From the NCBI GenBank assembly GCA_022606425.2, contig JAHDVF020000437.1:62001-126000 (forward strand): DNA of 64,000 nt. The letters run 5' to 3'. The notes beneath the pieces are model-generated. The model had not been told where the DNA came from. It saw only the letters and a program-made list of their open reading frames with translations, and searched no databases. Position numbers and translations under genes: made by a program. Each line of letters starts with the position of its first letter. Position 1 is the stretch's first letter. This document shows positions 50,059 to 60,250 of the stretch, piece after piece. The DNA is from Lepidostoma basale. Lineage: Eukaryota; Arthropoda; Insecta; Trichoptera; Lepidostomatidae.

Positions 50059-52872
50059 TTGTATCAGAATACGCGGGGACTTAACAGTAAATGTTGTAAG
50101 TTTTATAACGAAGTAGCTTCCTGTGATTCTGATATAATATGTTTGACGGAGACGTGGATTAGTGAAAGCGTTCTCAACTCGGAATTGTTCACTCGAGACT
50201 TTTTGGTTTACAGAAGAGATCGTGAGTCCTCTGCTATTGCGCATAAACAAGGCGGAGGGTGTTTATTGGCGGTGAGAAACAAACAATCTTTGAGTATTCA
50301 AAGATTGTCTGCTTTAGAAACCAGCAATGAAGACCTTTGGCTGAAGATATCGTATAGAGGCGTTACGATCTTTTTATGTGTTGTATATTTTCCTCCACAT
50401 AGTAGTCCAGATAGTTATAATATATTTTTTAGTAATATTTATTCGAATGCACAATTGTTTTCCAAGAAACGTGTTATTATATTGGGTGATTTCAATTTGC
50501 ACTCGGCGCAAGACAAAGATGTTCAAGTCGAACTCGATTTCTTGCGCTCTGTTTTGGGGCTCACTCAATATAATGACATTCTTAATTCTAAAGATCGCGT
50601 CCTAGATTTGATTTTATCAACCACTCCGATATCCGTTTCTCGAAGCGCATCTCCCCTTACATCTGAAGATCCGTACCACCCTGCATTACACTTTGAATAC
50701 ACTTCCCAGTCGTCGCAGACTCGTACGAATGTGCCATCCACGGATACAGTTTCATGGAGAGGGTGGAATTTTGCGAAAGGAGACTTTCGACATTTATATG
50801 ATACAATGAGCCAAATCAACTGGGAGTGTATTAATGCGGCAGCTGACGTGAATGATGCTGTTGAAATTTTCTATGAATTATTGTACTCGTGTTTCGATAG
50901 ATGTTTTCCGAGGAAAGCCCAAGCTGTTAGCGGAAGGCGATATCCGAAGTGGTTCACTCGTGAGATTATCAGTGACATCAAAACAAAGCATCGGTACCAT
51001 AAAAAATGGAAGTCTTCGGGTAGTTCGAATGATTACAATTCTTTTAGTCAGTATCGAGCTATCGTAAAACGTAATGTGCAGTCTGCTTACAAGTCGTATA
51101 TCACCGAGGTAGAATCAAATATTCTTCATAATCCTGAACACTTTTGGAAATACATAAAGTCTAAACGTCAGGATGGTGGAATAATTGATTCTATGACATG
51201 GCAAGGACAGACTGTGCAAAATTCAGATGTTGCAAATGCATTCGCAGACAATTTTCATTCTGTTTATAATGTTTCCTCATCGCATAATTTTATTGACAGT
51301 GAATGTGATATCTCACACCAAGGAGCCCAGGATATTTCCATTTATCATATTGATGAAAATGACGTTTTTAAGTCAATTTCAAGACTTAAAAATACAACAT
51401 CTCAGGGTCCCGATTACGTTCCCACATTTATTCTCAAAGGTTGTAATCATATACTTAAAAATCCTTTATCGATAATTTTTAATATGTCTCTACAAAATGG
51501 TGTATTTCCCGAACTCTGGAAAACTTCAAAAATCTCTCCAGTTTTCAAAAAAGGCATTAAATCGTGTGTCGAAAACTATAGACCGGTTGCAATATTGTCA
51601 GCCCCTGCTAAGGCATTCGAATCATTGATCCATTCAGTTATTAATCCAAAAATTGAACCCTTCGTGGTCAATGAGCAACATGGTTTCAGACCGGCACGTT
51701 CTACCAATACGAATCTTATGGTATTCACAAATTTCGTCTCGAAATCCCTGGATAAAGGTTTTCAAGTTGACTGTGCATACAGTGATTTCTCAAAAGCTTT
51801 TGACAAAGTTGATCATTCAATTCTTTTAACTAAACTTCGTAAAATTGGTCTAAGTGATACCTTAGTCCAATTTTTCAATAGTTACCTCTCCAATAGACAA
51901 CAATTCGTAGCTTATGGACTCTTCCAATCCAATCAGTTCTCCACACCTTCTGGAGTTCCTCAGGGTTCCATCCTAGGGCCGTTGTTATTTACAATTTTTA
52001 TAAATGATATTACTAAAAATATCAAATATTCCAATAGCCTCTTGTTTGCCGACGATTTAAAAATATTTCGAGAAATTAAATCTGTCGACGATTGTTTTAA
52101 ACTCCAAAAAGACATTCACAGCGTCTTGGAATGGAGTAAAATAAACAAATTGTATTTTAATATATCGAAGTGTTTCATCATGTCCTATACTAGGGCTCGC
52201 ACGACGATCTATCACAGCTATACAATGGATGGTATATCACTGGATAGGACTACGTCTTCGAAAGATTTGGGAGTTACATTCGATCCTAAATTATCTTTCA
52301 GTCTTCATATTACTTCAGTAAGTAATAGCTCCCATAAGATTTTGGGATTTATTCTTAGGAATGGGAAAGATTTTACCAATTCAAAAGTTCTGAAATTATT
52401 GTATAACTCTTTGGTAAGAAGTCGGTTGGAATTTGGTACACTGGTGTGGGCACCACATGAAAATAAATATTGCCTGTTGATTGAAAAGGTACAAAAAAAG
52501 TTCTTACGTTTTTTGTACCTCAAAGATAACGGTTATTACCCCTGGCTGTACCCAACTGATTTCTTGCTGGGTATGCTGGACTACCAATCATTAGAAATTA
52601 GACGAACTATCCATTTGGGTGTTCATTTTTTTCAACTGATTCGTGGTCGAATACATAACTCGGATATTTTGAATGACTTGACTTTGTTTGTCCCTGACAA
52701 TTATCTGCGACAAAGGCAACGTAGATTATTTCACCTGCCACTGTGTAGAACCAATTTACCTAAAGTTATGCCCGTGGGCAGGGCAATAATCCTTCTAAAT
52801 CGCATCTCTTCGGATGTGGACATCTTTCACGATAGTGAGGCTTCCCTCAGAAAACATCTATCTCATAAATAA
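50059..52872 (+). CDS. CR1-B ORF2: endonuclease-reverse transcriptase
   Basis: This LINE polyprotein nicks target DNA and copies the element RNA at the nick. The first part is an APE-type endonuclease: QNTRGL at about residues 3-8, the TETW glutamate at 31, GDFN at 143-146, and a YHPAL block. The RT follows: NYRPVAIL region, EQHGFRPARSTNTNLM, motif A YSDFSKAFD (Asp 576), SGVPQGS at 631-637, and the catalytic FADD at 663-666. The C-terminal part holds LEFGTLVWAPHENKY and ends near HLSHK. No ATG precedes it. The frame opens at 50008 directly after the ORF1 stop, so translation probably relied on ORF1 termination or reinitiation; the start at 50059 is nominal (TTG). All key RT residues are present, so it could be functional if expressed, although the element lacks its 5' end. 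Confidence 0.9.
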   Translation: MYQNTRGLNSKCCKFYNEVASCDSDIICLTETWISESVLNSELFTRDFLVYRRDRESSAIAHKQGGGCLLAVRNKQSLSIQRLSALETSNEDLWLKISYRGVTIFLCVVYFPPHSSPDSYNIFFSNIYSNAQLFSKKRVIILGDFNLHSAQDKDVQVELDFLRSVLGLTQYNDILNSKDRVLDLILSTTPISVSRSASPLTSEDPYHPALHFEYTSQSSQTRTNVPSTDTVSWRGWNFAKGDFRHLYDTMSQINWECINAAADVNDAVEIFYELLYSCFDRCFPRKAQAVSGRRYPKWFTREIISDIKTKHRYHKKWKSSGSSNDYNSFSQYRAIVKRNVQSAYKSYITEVESNILHNPEHFWKYIKSKRQDGGIIDSMTWQGQTVQNSDVANAFADNFHSVYNVSSSHNFIDSECDISHQGAQDISIYHIDENDVFKSISRLKNTTSQGPDYVPTFILKGCNHILKNPLSIIFNMSLQNGVFPELWKTSKISPVFKKGIKSCVENYRPVAILSAPAKAFESLIHSVINPKIEPFVVNEQHGFRPARSTNTNLMVFTNFVSKSLDKGFQVDCAYSDFSKAFDKVDHSILLTKLRKIGLSDTLVQFFNSYLSNRQQFVAYGLFQSNQFSTPSGVPQGSILGPLLFTIFINDITKNIKYSNSLLFADDLKIFREIKSVDDCFKLQKDIHSVLEWSKINKLYFNISKCFIMSYTRARTTIYHSYTMDGISLDRTTSSKDLGVTFDPKLSFSLHITSVSNSSHKILGFILRNGKDFTNSKVLKLLYNSLVRSRLEFGTLVWAPHENKYCLLIEKVQKKFLRFLYLKDNGYYPWLYPTDFLLGMLDYQSLEIRRTIHLGVHFFQLIRGRIHNSDILNDLTLFVPDNYLRQRQRRLFHLPLCRTNLPKVMPVGRAIILLNRISSDVDIFHDSEASLRKHLSHK

Positions 52873-53109
52873 TGTGTTGTTCTTCTTATTGTTTCTAATT
52901 ATTTATTTGGTCTTTATTTTTTAATTATCTGGTGTTTTTTGTGTTTTTGTCTATTTTTAAATTTCTTTATTGTATTTACTGTTTAAAATAATTATTTTTT
53001 TTACCTACCTGTATAGTCATAAGCGCCTTGGTTTAATACTGTAATGTTTATGATTTAAAAATAAATTGAATTGAATTGAATTGAATTGAACAATTGAACA
53101 ATTGAACAA

Positions 53110-53329
53110 TTTGTCTTTCTACGCAGTCGATTTTTTTCCATTTCGAATAAATAATGTATTTTACGTAACATTGTACATTGTATGTGAAAATAGTCATTAA
53201 AAAACACCCCATATTAAACGTTAACATTAACAATACAATAAAAAGCACAAAAACGAAACATTTGTACATAAAAAAACCGGGTTTAATAAATCACAAAATC
53301 ATATTTAGCTGTCAATTATACGCGGGAAT
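53110..53329. other. AT-rich, no feature
   Basis: No gene or repeat. Confidence 0.35.
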
Positions 53330-53480
53330 AAAAAAACATCTCAATTGTTTAGATCGCCGATAAATGGCGGTAAACTACCAGAGGTCTATAAAATACTGGC
53401 GCGTGGTTGGCCGCGTGGCGGGTCACGTGCTTGCGGCGGCCAATTAGAAGGCGTTGCGCATGCGCTATCAATACATCACT
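53330..53480. promoter_or_regulatory. GC-rich island with TATA-like sequence
   Basis: 'gatcgccgataaatggcggt' (a small inverted repeat), 'tctataaaatactggcgcgt', 'cgggtcacgtgcttgcggcg' with a CACGTG E-box, 'gcgcatgcgct'. It could be a promoter or conserved element; no downstream gene is visible. Confidence 0.35.
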
Positions 53481-53803
53481 TAATCCTTACCTGAAATCTG
53501 TTGTATTTTTTCAAATAGGTTTGATGTGCGCATGCTCTATGGAATGGAATGATGAGAATTGAATTGAAAGGGGTTTAATGAGTTATGTGAATTTCGTATA
53601 TTTGATGAAGTTTTACAATAACGAGAGAAAACATGCTTTAACATATAGATTTATTTTATTTTTATAATCATTTTTAGTGTGTTTTGTTACCTTGACGAAG
53701 CTACGGAGAAAAAAAAAATGATTAGATAAAAAAAAATAATAAAGTGGTGTCAAAACAAATGATTATTTACTGTTTAATTAAAACCCTGTTATAAAATATA
53801 ATT

Positions 53804-53863
53804 GAAATTGTCGCTGTAGATGATGCAAACATCGGTAAGCAAAACAGCTGTCGCGACAATTTC
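53804..53863 (+). ncRNA. Hammerhead-like motif with perfect helix I (CAGCTG family)
   Basis: GAAATTGTCGC (53804-53814) and GCGACAATTTC (53853-53863) pair perfectly over 11 bp. Between them lie TGTAGATGA (a CTGATGA-like core with three extra bases), TGCAAACATCGGTAAGC (decayed helix II), AAAA in place of GAAA, CAGCTG, and TC exactly before the 3' strand. Helix I is therefore exactly where a type-I hammerhead needs it. Core changes make this copy inactive. Confidence 0.6.
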
Positions 53864-54064
53864 AAAAGAAATATAATCAATTGTGATATTGTGTTTTAAT
53901 TAAACAGTTAAATTTTTTGAAATATCAAAGTGTTTCCGCCAAAACAATGGATTATCAAATTATGTTAGTTTTTACATACATTTATTTTTAATAATGTTAC
54001 AATAGAAACGGTTCCTAAGAAAGTATTAAAAAAACATTTTTAACCACAGAATATTCTTAATTAT

Positions 54065-54302
54065 AAATTTATGAGGAATAATATAGAGGAAGACCGAGGA
54101 AAACGTGGCACGATCAAATCAATCAAATATTGAATGTCGGCCACGTGAGGAGTCGGAGAAATCGATTTGCGTGCATGACAAGATGTATGAATGTAGAGGA
54201 AGCGAGAGAAGTATGTCAGGACAGAACAGTGTGGCGTTCCATTATTTTTGCCTACCCCTCCGGGAAACGGCGTGATGGTTAGTTAGTTAGTTAGTTAGCA
54301 AT
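54065..54302 (+). mobile_element. RTE-A 3' end, TTAG-tailed
   Basis: 'ggaagaccgaggaaaacgtg', 'aatattgaatgtcggccacg', 'agaacagtgtggcgttccat', (TTAG)n at 54281-54298. Confidence 0.85.
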
Positions 54303-54429
54303 AATCTGGCTTACCTTTATTCATTATTTCGTCTTTGGTATTAAATCATATATCGTTTTCAAGACATAATTCACATAAAAAATAATAGAATAAAATTGAT
54401 TGTTGAGGTTTTTGTTTTGTAAAACTCCA

Positions 54430-54675
54430 ATATAATTATTATAATAATAAACGCGAATGTTTAATGGTTTTACTTGAAATAATTACTTATGTAAATAACA
54501 GTTACAAATTTGTTTCGCCTTGCGAGGGCATTTTCAAACTGAACCTTGAACCCTTCAGTTTGAAAATGCCCTCGCAAGGCGAAACAAATTTGTAACTGCT
54601 ATTTATATAAGTAATTATATGAATTAAATCAAGTAAAACCATTAAACATTCGCGTTTATTATTATAATAAATAGA
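54430..54675. repeat. Long palindrome (family M type), perfect 45-bp inner arms
   Basis: 54499-54543 and 54554-54598 are exact reverse complements with a 10-bp loop. Imperfect arms extend outward to about 54430 and 54670 ('aaacgcgaatgtttaatggt' / 'accattaaacattcgcgttt'). Each arm holds CAGT, TTGAAAA, T, GCC-CTCGCAA-GGC, GAAA, CAAATTTG, TA, ACTG; CAGT and ACTG pair as helix I. Confidence 0.85.
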
Positions 54676-54949
54676 ATAAAACTTCCAGAAACAGACGTTT
54701 TCATTCATATGAATCATTTGGAGTAATTATTTCGGATTCCTAGAAAAATACGAGTAAATTCGTGAATGTATCGAATACTCATGTTTTCTATAAATTCATC
54801 AGAAAACACACAATTCTTCGTGTGTGTACTTAAGTATCTCCCATTGGCGTACGAGTACATAAACAAGTTATAGCCGATCAAAATAAAATGAAATCCTCCG
54901 CCGCACGTTGTTATAATGGAATAATAGTTGAGTAAGTTATTTTCACGGT

Positions 54950-55090
54950 ACAGATGGTTGATGCGGATTTGCCCGTCGGGGGTTGGGTGCGCGGTGGGTA
55001 CGGCCCTGGTACTAGGGGCGAGGGGCGCGATGGATACGGCACTGGCACATCGGAGAGGGGGCTTCGGTAATTGTTGGCGTGGCACAATAC
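54950..55090. other. GC-rich tract, unassigned
   Basis: 'ttgcccgtcgggggttgggt', 'ggtactaggggcgaggggcg', 'tcggagagggggcttcggta'. Overlaps a minus open frame (55121-54714) that I do not accept as a gene. Confidence 0.3.
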
Positions 55091-55319
55091 ATTTTTGGTA
55101 AGTAAAATATTTCTTTAGCAATATCAGAGATTGATAACCTATATTTTATTCAAAACAATGTTATTGTATTTTTTAAGTTCTATATGTGCTATATAATTGG
55201 AGCAAAATAACATGGGACTGTCGGTCTAAGAGCGAGGTCGATAGCCGTATACATCAGGCTAGGCTTGCATTTAATAAAAGGTCGAAAATAATATAATCAA
55301 ATAATATAGACTTAAAACT

Positions 55320-55760
55320 ATGAATACTCCTCATCAAGACCCGTGTATGGAGCATCTTGATGTACGGCTGCGAGACATGGTGCCTATCCGAAAGAGATAA
55401 ACGGAGACTAGAGGCTTTTGAGATGTGGTCCTATAGAAGACTATTAGGAATTTCCTGGAGAGACTACATCACGAATGAGAAGGTTCTTCAACGAATCGAA
55501 GGAGGAAGGCACCTGCTCAGGACCTTGTCCGAAAGGCGTGCAAGATGGATCGGCCATGTAATACGACAAGAAGGCCTCTTGCATGCCATAATGGAGGGTA
55601 TGACCGAGGGGACAAACTCCTGGGGACGCCCACGCCGAGAGTACCTGGAGGACCTGTTGGTGGACGTGCGCTGCTCATCATATGCAGATTTCAAAAGAGC
55701 CACAGACAAGGAAGAATGGAAGAAATTGCTGCAAACCAATCCCAGGATTGAAACTTTCTA
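55320..55760 (+). mobile_element. RTE-F LINE C-terminal copy, sense
   Basis: MYGCETWCLSERDKRRLEAF, EMWSYRRLLGISWRDYITNE, RARWIGHVIRQEGLLHAIME, GRPRREYLEDLLVDVRCSSY; frameshift near 55700, end 'caatcccaggattgaaac' then a short CTAA run. Nearly intact. Confidence 0.88.
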
Positions 55761-55799
55761 ACTAACTAATTGATCAAAAACAGTGGCGAAACTATTCAA

Positions 55800-55925
55800 T
55801 CACTGCTTGTAGCAACAACGTATACTTTATCAACTGGAGGAGAGCAGTAATCATGCCTCTGTACAAAGAAAAAGGGTCGCGTATGGAATGTGGAAACCAC
55901 AAATTTATTAGTCTTTTGAATTAAT
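55800..55925 (+). mobile_element. RTE-A RT fragment
   Basis: 'ggagagcagtaatcatgcct', 'gggtcgcgtatggaatgtgg', 'ttattagtcttttga' match 28855-28940. Confidence 0.7.
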
Positions 55926-55929
55926 GAAA

Positions 55930-56115
55930 TTTTATTAATGAAATTTTAAAGGTTGGTCATGTCAGAAACCGGAAAAATTGACGTGCGTGTATGACTCGCT
56001 ATATGAATGTGGAGGAATCTAGATAGGTATGTCAGGATAGAGTAGTGTGGCCGTTCATTCTCTCTGCCTACCCCTGCGGGGAAACGGCGTGATGATTTGT
56101 TGTTGATGTTGGATG
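55930..56115 (+). mobile_element. RTE-A 3' end, TTG-tailed
   Basis: 'ttggtcatgtcagaaaccgg', 'gcctacccctgcggggaaac', 'gatgatttgttgttgatgtt'. Confidence 0.75.
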
Positions 56116-56300
56116 TCGTTAGTAAAGAAAGATGACGAGTTGCAGAGTTTGGGATATGCAAGGTGCATTTATGAATGGCAGAAGATGTATGGATCAATTT
56201 TTTGCATTTCGTACATTGACAAAGAAGTTTCTGACCAAAATCCGTTAACTCTCCCATGCGTTTTGTCGATTTGCAAAAAGCATATGATCGTGTAGTGGAG
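56116..56300 (+). mobile_element. RTE-A RT mid fragment
   Basis: 'gggatatgcaaggtgcattt', 'atgaatggcagaagatgtat', then 'VLSICKKHMIV'-type 'DLQKAYDRV' coding across a frame break. Confidence 0.7.
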
Positions 56301-56740
56301 TTAAGTGGGTATTGTAGTGTAGAAAATGGAAAGTTTAACCTTTAAGAATATGACTCTAAGATGATTTTCTGAAATTCTGAATATTGTCGAAGTTACATCT
56401 ATTTTTGTGACGCACCGATCAAATCGGTCCGGCCGGGACGAATGAATAAAACAGGCAGGCAAACTCTGACTATCTGGGAAGGGCCCATATTATTAAAACT
56501 CTTTTATACCCAATAAATCATTAGAAATCGATTTCATTGAAGGTTGAAAATTGTATGAGACTGTGATTTCTGATTGAGAAAATATAAGTATAATACACCA
56601 TTAAACGACTTAGATCGCGCGAAACCCGACTTCAAACATTAAACGCATTTTTGCAAAACTGACTTTTTCGATGCGTCTAGACGAATAATACCCCCTTAAG
56701 TTGTGGAAAATAAACGTATTATATATTTTTTATTCATCTG
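56301..56740. other. No recognised feature
   Basis: 56400-56470 is moderately GC-rich; no gene or repeat assigned. Confidence 0.35.
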
Positions 56741-56744
56741 CAAT

Positions 56745-57094
56745 CTTTCCCCATCATCATCATTATCAGCCGTCTATCATCCACTGCTGAACGTAGGTCT
56801 CTCCCAAAGCATGCCACCGCCCCCTATCCATTGCCGCTCCCATCCACCCATGTCCAGCAATCCACTTCAGATCGTCGGTCCAGCGAGCAAGGGGACGTCC
56901 AACTATACGGAATCCTGAACGCGGTCTCCACTCCAGAATCCGTCTTTCTCATCAGCTGTCGGTTCTCCGATAGATATGGCCAGCCCACCGCCACTTCAGC
57001 CCGCCTATCCACAGAGCCACCTCAGTCACCTTGGTTTGTTGTCGAATAAATTCGTTTTTAAATTTGTCCCTCAAGGTTATTCCAAGCATGGCTA
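56745..57094 (-). mobile_element. RTE-L-related LINE 3' end
   Basis: 'tctatcatccactgctgaac' and 'gtctctcccaaagcatgcca' in antisense (the common '...gttcagcagtgga' end), then minus coding with 'AEVAVGWPYLSENRQLMRKT'. Confidence 0.65.
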
Positions 57095-57205
57095 TTTCCA
57101 CGTGGGACCGGCCTAGGGAGTGCAAAGGCGCCGCTGCGCCTACAACATCTTCGGGTAAGCGAAGGGAGCCCTCTATGGCTCGGCCTTGTAATAAATCTGA
57201 ATAAA
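57095..57205 (+). repeat. Repeat C copy
   Basis: 'gggaccggcctagggagtgc', 'aaggcgccgctgcgcctaca', 'ctctatggctcggccttgta'. Confidence 0.55.
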
Positions 57206-57344
57206 AATATTACTACATTGTGATATGTTATGTACAATATTATATTATTTCATAAAAATAACGCTGGATCCAGAATAATACGGCAGTAATTTACTGTTAA
57301 TATTTTAATTTTAAAATAAATAATAATTATCATTAATGAATGCT

Positions 57345-57600
57345 TGTTTTGGTTGCATACCCCTGCTCTGTGTACCGCATTTCGTGGGCGCAGTATAATG
57401 CTAGTACGTAACAAATCGCGTTCCATGCCTCACCAAGCCCGGGCCGCGTCCCGAACAGGGCAGAATCGATCTCCAGCTTTAGTTGACGACTTAAATCCTT
57501 CCGCAGGACCCGTCGAAGCAAACTCTTTGATTAATTTGAGATACTGCCGATGTAGGCAACGCTGCTCACAATAGGGGACCCCTAGGACGATGATATTTTA
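57345..57600. other. GC-rich unassigned segment
   Basis: Frames on both strands are open for 60-75 codons, but no splice pair or homology is evident. It could be an exon of another gene or a conserved noncoding element. Confidence 0.3.
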
Positions 57601-57799
57601 TTACAATTCCGTTTTGCTCGGTATTTATTTATTTCGTCCGCACAATCCTACCCCCAAGGGTTGTCATAACATAACATAATTTTTTTGATTATCAATTAAA
57701 AAGTTTCTGTAGCATTGACAAAGCTCCGGTTGATTTGTTAAAACCAATAAAGCGGTATAAATAAATAAAATATGATATATAAATGTTTTTAGATAATTT

Positions 57800-57972
57800 T
57801 AAATACTTCTATTTTTCACAATGACGATGAGGTTCGCAACCCATCACACCGCGTCTCCCGAGGGGGCGAAAAGAGAAGGGTGGAGTGCCGCATCGGTTAA
57901 AGTGTGGCAGTCCATTCTTTCTGCTTACCCCTTCGGGGAGACGGCGTAATGGTTAGTTAGTTAGTTTTGTAT
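57800..57972 (+). mobile_element. SINE-3 copy
   Basis: 'gatgaggttcgcaacccatc', 'accgcgtctcccgagggggc', 'tgccgcatcggttaaagtgt', 'taccccttcggggagacggc', TTAG tail. Confidence 0.7.
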
Positions 57973-58049
57973 TTTCTACAAATGAAATGTTATTATTATT
58001 ATTATTTTGTTGAATCGTTCTTTACATCATTACAGCGCAAGCCAAATGG

Positions 58050-58245
58050 ATGTAAAATATATAGATATCATATTGATTCTCGTGACATGTGGTAGGTAGC
58101 TAATCTATCGACATTTAATTGTCACGTGAATTCTTCACCAGATCAAAGACAGCGTAACAATCACATTGGCATCGCTGGGAATCAAACACGCGACCTTCAG
58201 GGTGGCAGTCATAGCACTTACCACTCGTCCACGAAGGTCAAATAT
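58050..58245 (-). mobile_element. SINE-2, full-length antisense copy
   Basis: Starts 'tattgattctcgtgacatgt', body 'agaccaaagacag'-type, B box antisense 'gggaatcaaacacgcg', head 'cttaccactcgtccacgaag'. Confidence 0.8.
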
Positions 58246-58349
58246 GCCAAACGAGAAACATTTTGCTAATTCATTTGTACGTTATTTATTATATTTGTTT
58301 ATGTATGGTACATCGAACCCGAGACCTTTATTGTGGCAGTCAAAGCAGT

Positions 58350-58545
58350 GTGAATGGACAGAGAAGTCGAGAAAGGTAAATAAAGATATGGCACGACCAA
58401 AAATTTATCAATTACTAAAATGCGGCAATGTTCGAAGTAGGAAAAATTGTCGAGCGTGCGTGTCACGCTGTGTAAATGTAGAAGAGAACAGTGTCGCCGT
58501 CCAACATCACTGCCTATACTTCCGGGGAAACGGCGTGATGGATCG
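58350..58545 (+). mobile_element. RTE-A 3' fragment
   Basis: 'ARPKIYQLLKCGNVRSRKNC', 'RACVSRCVNVEE', 'ttccggggaaacggcgtgat'. Confidence 0.75.
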
Positions 58546-58885
58546 TCTCCGGTCTCAATCTAAAGATTGGTCTGCAGCAAGGCGACGCATCTCCTCTTCC
58601 ACTCCGCTCGGTCCTCGGCAACTCTCTTCAACTCCGCATAAGAGGTGCAGCCAAATGCAATGCAAATCTGGTCTAGGTACTCCTGGGGATGTCGTCCTCT
58701 GCCAATCGATCCCTCGACTATTCCCTCCAATACATCATGTAGGAAACATTCGTCTCGCAACACATGACCAATCCATTTCGCGCGCCTCTCCGCTATGGTG
58801 TTTAACATGTGCCTATTATCTTTAACTCTGCTGAGAACCTTCTCATTTGTAACGTGGTCCCTCCATGAAACATGGGCATATTACA
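58546..58885 (-). mobile_element. RTE-F2 LINE C-terminal fragment
   Basis: Minus: MLNTIAERRAKWIGHVLRDE, FLHDVLEGIVEGSIGRGRHP, CTSYAELKRVAEDRAEWKRR. Conserved over 80 residues. Confidence 0.85.
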
Positions 58886-58925
58886 TAACAACGCTAGAAA
58901 CAGATCCATGGAAAGGTATTCATTG

Positions 58926-59743
58926 GTCAGAATCAGTGGCGTGCCTAGGGTCAACCAGTAAGGCAAGCCCGTCCGATGTTTTTGTGTTATAATAAATATT
59001 AATCTAAATTAACTTCGTGAATTAATTGATTTTAAATCACATTTTAGGCGCATTTCGAATCCACACAAAAAATCTTTTTCTGCGTCATCAAACTCATTTT
59101 CTTGTGTAATATAATAATGTTTTATAAATACAAGAAAAACATAAAATAAGAAATAAGCTGTAAATAGATCATTATAATAAATTTATTAACACCGAAACAC
59201 GAATTATAAATAAATGTTCGTAAAGAAATCAAATAATCCTTCTTTTCATAACATTTCTGCACATAACGTAAATGATAGATAACATTCTGACAATAGAAAT
59301 GAAGTTCGTGACACATCGAATAGAAACATACTTCAGAGTGATAAAGCCCGGCTTTAAATCCATACAATTTTTTTTAGATATCTTCTGGTATATATGCACC
59401 TAGCTATATGATTACAAGCCTCAAATACGTAAGTGCGACAAAGACCCCTTTACATTTTGCATGCCCAATATAAAGCCCATCGAAAACATGAAACAAAACA
59501 TGTGGACGTAGGCGATTTCGCGGGCATCTCACCTACGGTACGTATGAGTGAAATAAAATACCGTGCGTATGAGTGAAACAAAATATACTTAGGTCATTTC
59601 TGCGCATGTCAGCGGAGTCATTTGCAACGCAACGAATTAAATCGCTTTAACTCAAACGCCCAAAAAACATCGTTTTATTATAGATTTTTTTAAGGCAAGC
59701 CCGGCTTTTCGGCTTGTATGGAAGTACCACCACTGGTCAGAAT
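58926..59743. mobile_element. hAT-like element, 802 bp, perfect 8-bp TSD
   Basis: Element 58934-59735, TSD GTCAGAAT at 58926-58933 and 59736-59743. 5' end CAGTGGCGTGCC, 3' end reversed CAGTGGTGGTACTTCC; both ends also carry 'ggcaagcccg' / 'aggcaagcccggc'. No transposase frame. Related in its ends to the MITE at 38567-38808 ('agcccggctt'). Confidence 0.85.
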
Positions 59744-60164
59744 GTTTTGCATCTTCATGAAGATTCCACATTGTTGTATAAAAAAAATCGACCTGGAACA
59801 TAAAACGCACTTTATATTTCAATTTTGTTGTAAATATTTATGCAATGCGATAATTGTTACTATATTATAATTGAATTAAAACATAAATCTGTGGTTATTA
59901 CTGTTTACGGCCTATCGACATCTTTGTGAGGGCATTTCCCTTAATTCGTTGTTCGTAGAGATTATGGAAACAGAGGCATTGAGGATGCTGTGCACTGCGG
60001 AGTTAATGCAAGATGGGAGAAATTTAGCCAGAGCTACGGATAGGGCAGGATTCGTATTTACACTCTCGATTGGTCTGATTTTAATGCTCCCAGAGCGATA
60101 TTAAGTGATTTTAATAAGAAATAAAATTTTCGTATGAAGCAATCACTTCGTGGTAAGACATTGA

Positions 60165-60250
60165 AAAAAATTATGGTGAGGAAGCATGGGTACAAGCGAA
60201 ACTAGTCGGCAATTGAAATAACCGCATAGTGGTGAAAAACAAAGTGCAGT
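60165..60250 (+). repeat. Diverged CTAG-family hammerhead-like repeat
   Basis: 'gtacaagcgaaactagtcgg' and 'accgcatagtggtgaaaaac', 'aaagtgcagtg' match the inverse of 27421-27496. The core heptamer is lost. Confidence 0.5.

Larger units (their letters stand above)
49700..53105 (+). mobile_element. CR1-B LINE, nearly complete, (TTGAA)n tail
   Basis: It holds the end of ORF1 (49777-50007; SFKIGIPTNSVDEVLNASHW resembles ORF1 C-termini of this superfamily), then ORF2 with no stop until 52872, a short 3' UTR and (TTGAA)n at 53066-53090 followed by a TTGAACAA run. The 5' part of ORF1 is missing, so the copy is 5'-truncated. It is the youngest-looking LINE in the window. Confidence 0.88.

Noticed and set aside
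50565..50819. Minus-strand frame inside the CR1-B ORF2
   Set aside because: Shadow of the real 937-codon frame.
54714..55121. 135-residue minus frame as a gene
   Set aside because: No homology, no splice or promoter support; it runs through a GC tract with strand-skewed composition.
57333..57574. Overlapping frames as a gene
   Set aside because: Both strands are open only because of GC-rich composition; no splice sites in phase and no recognised motif. Left as unassigned.
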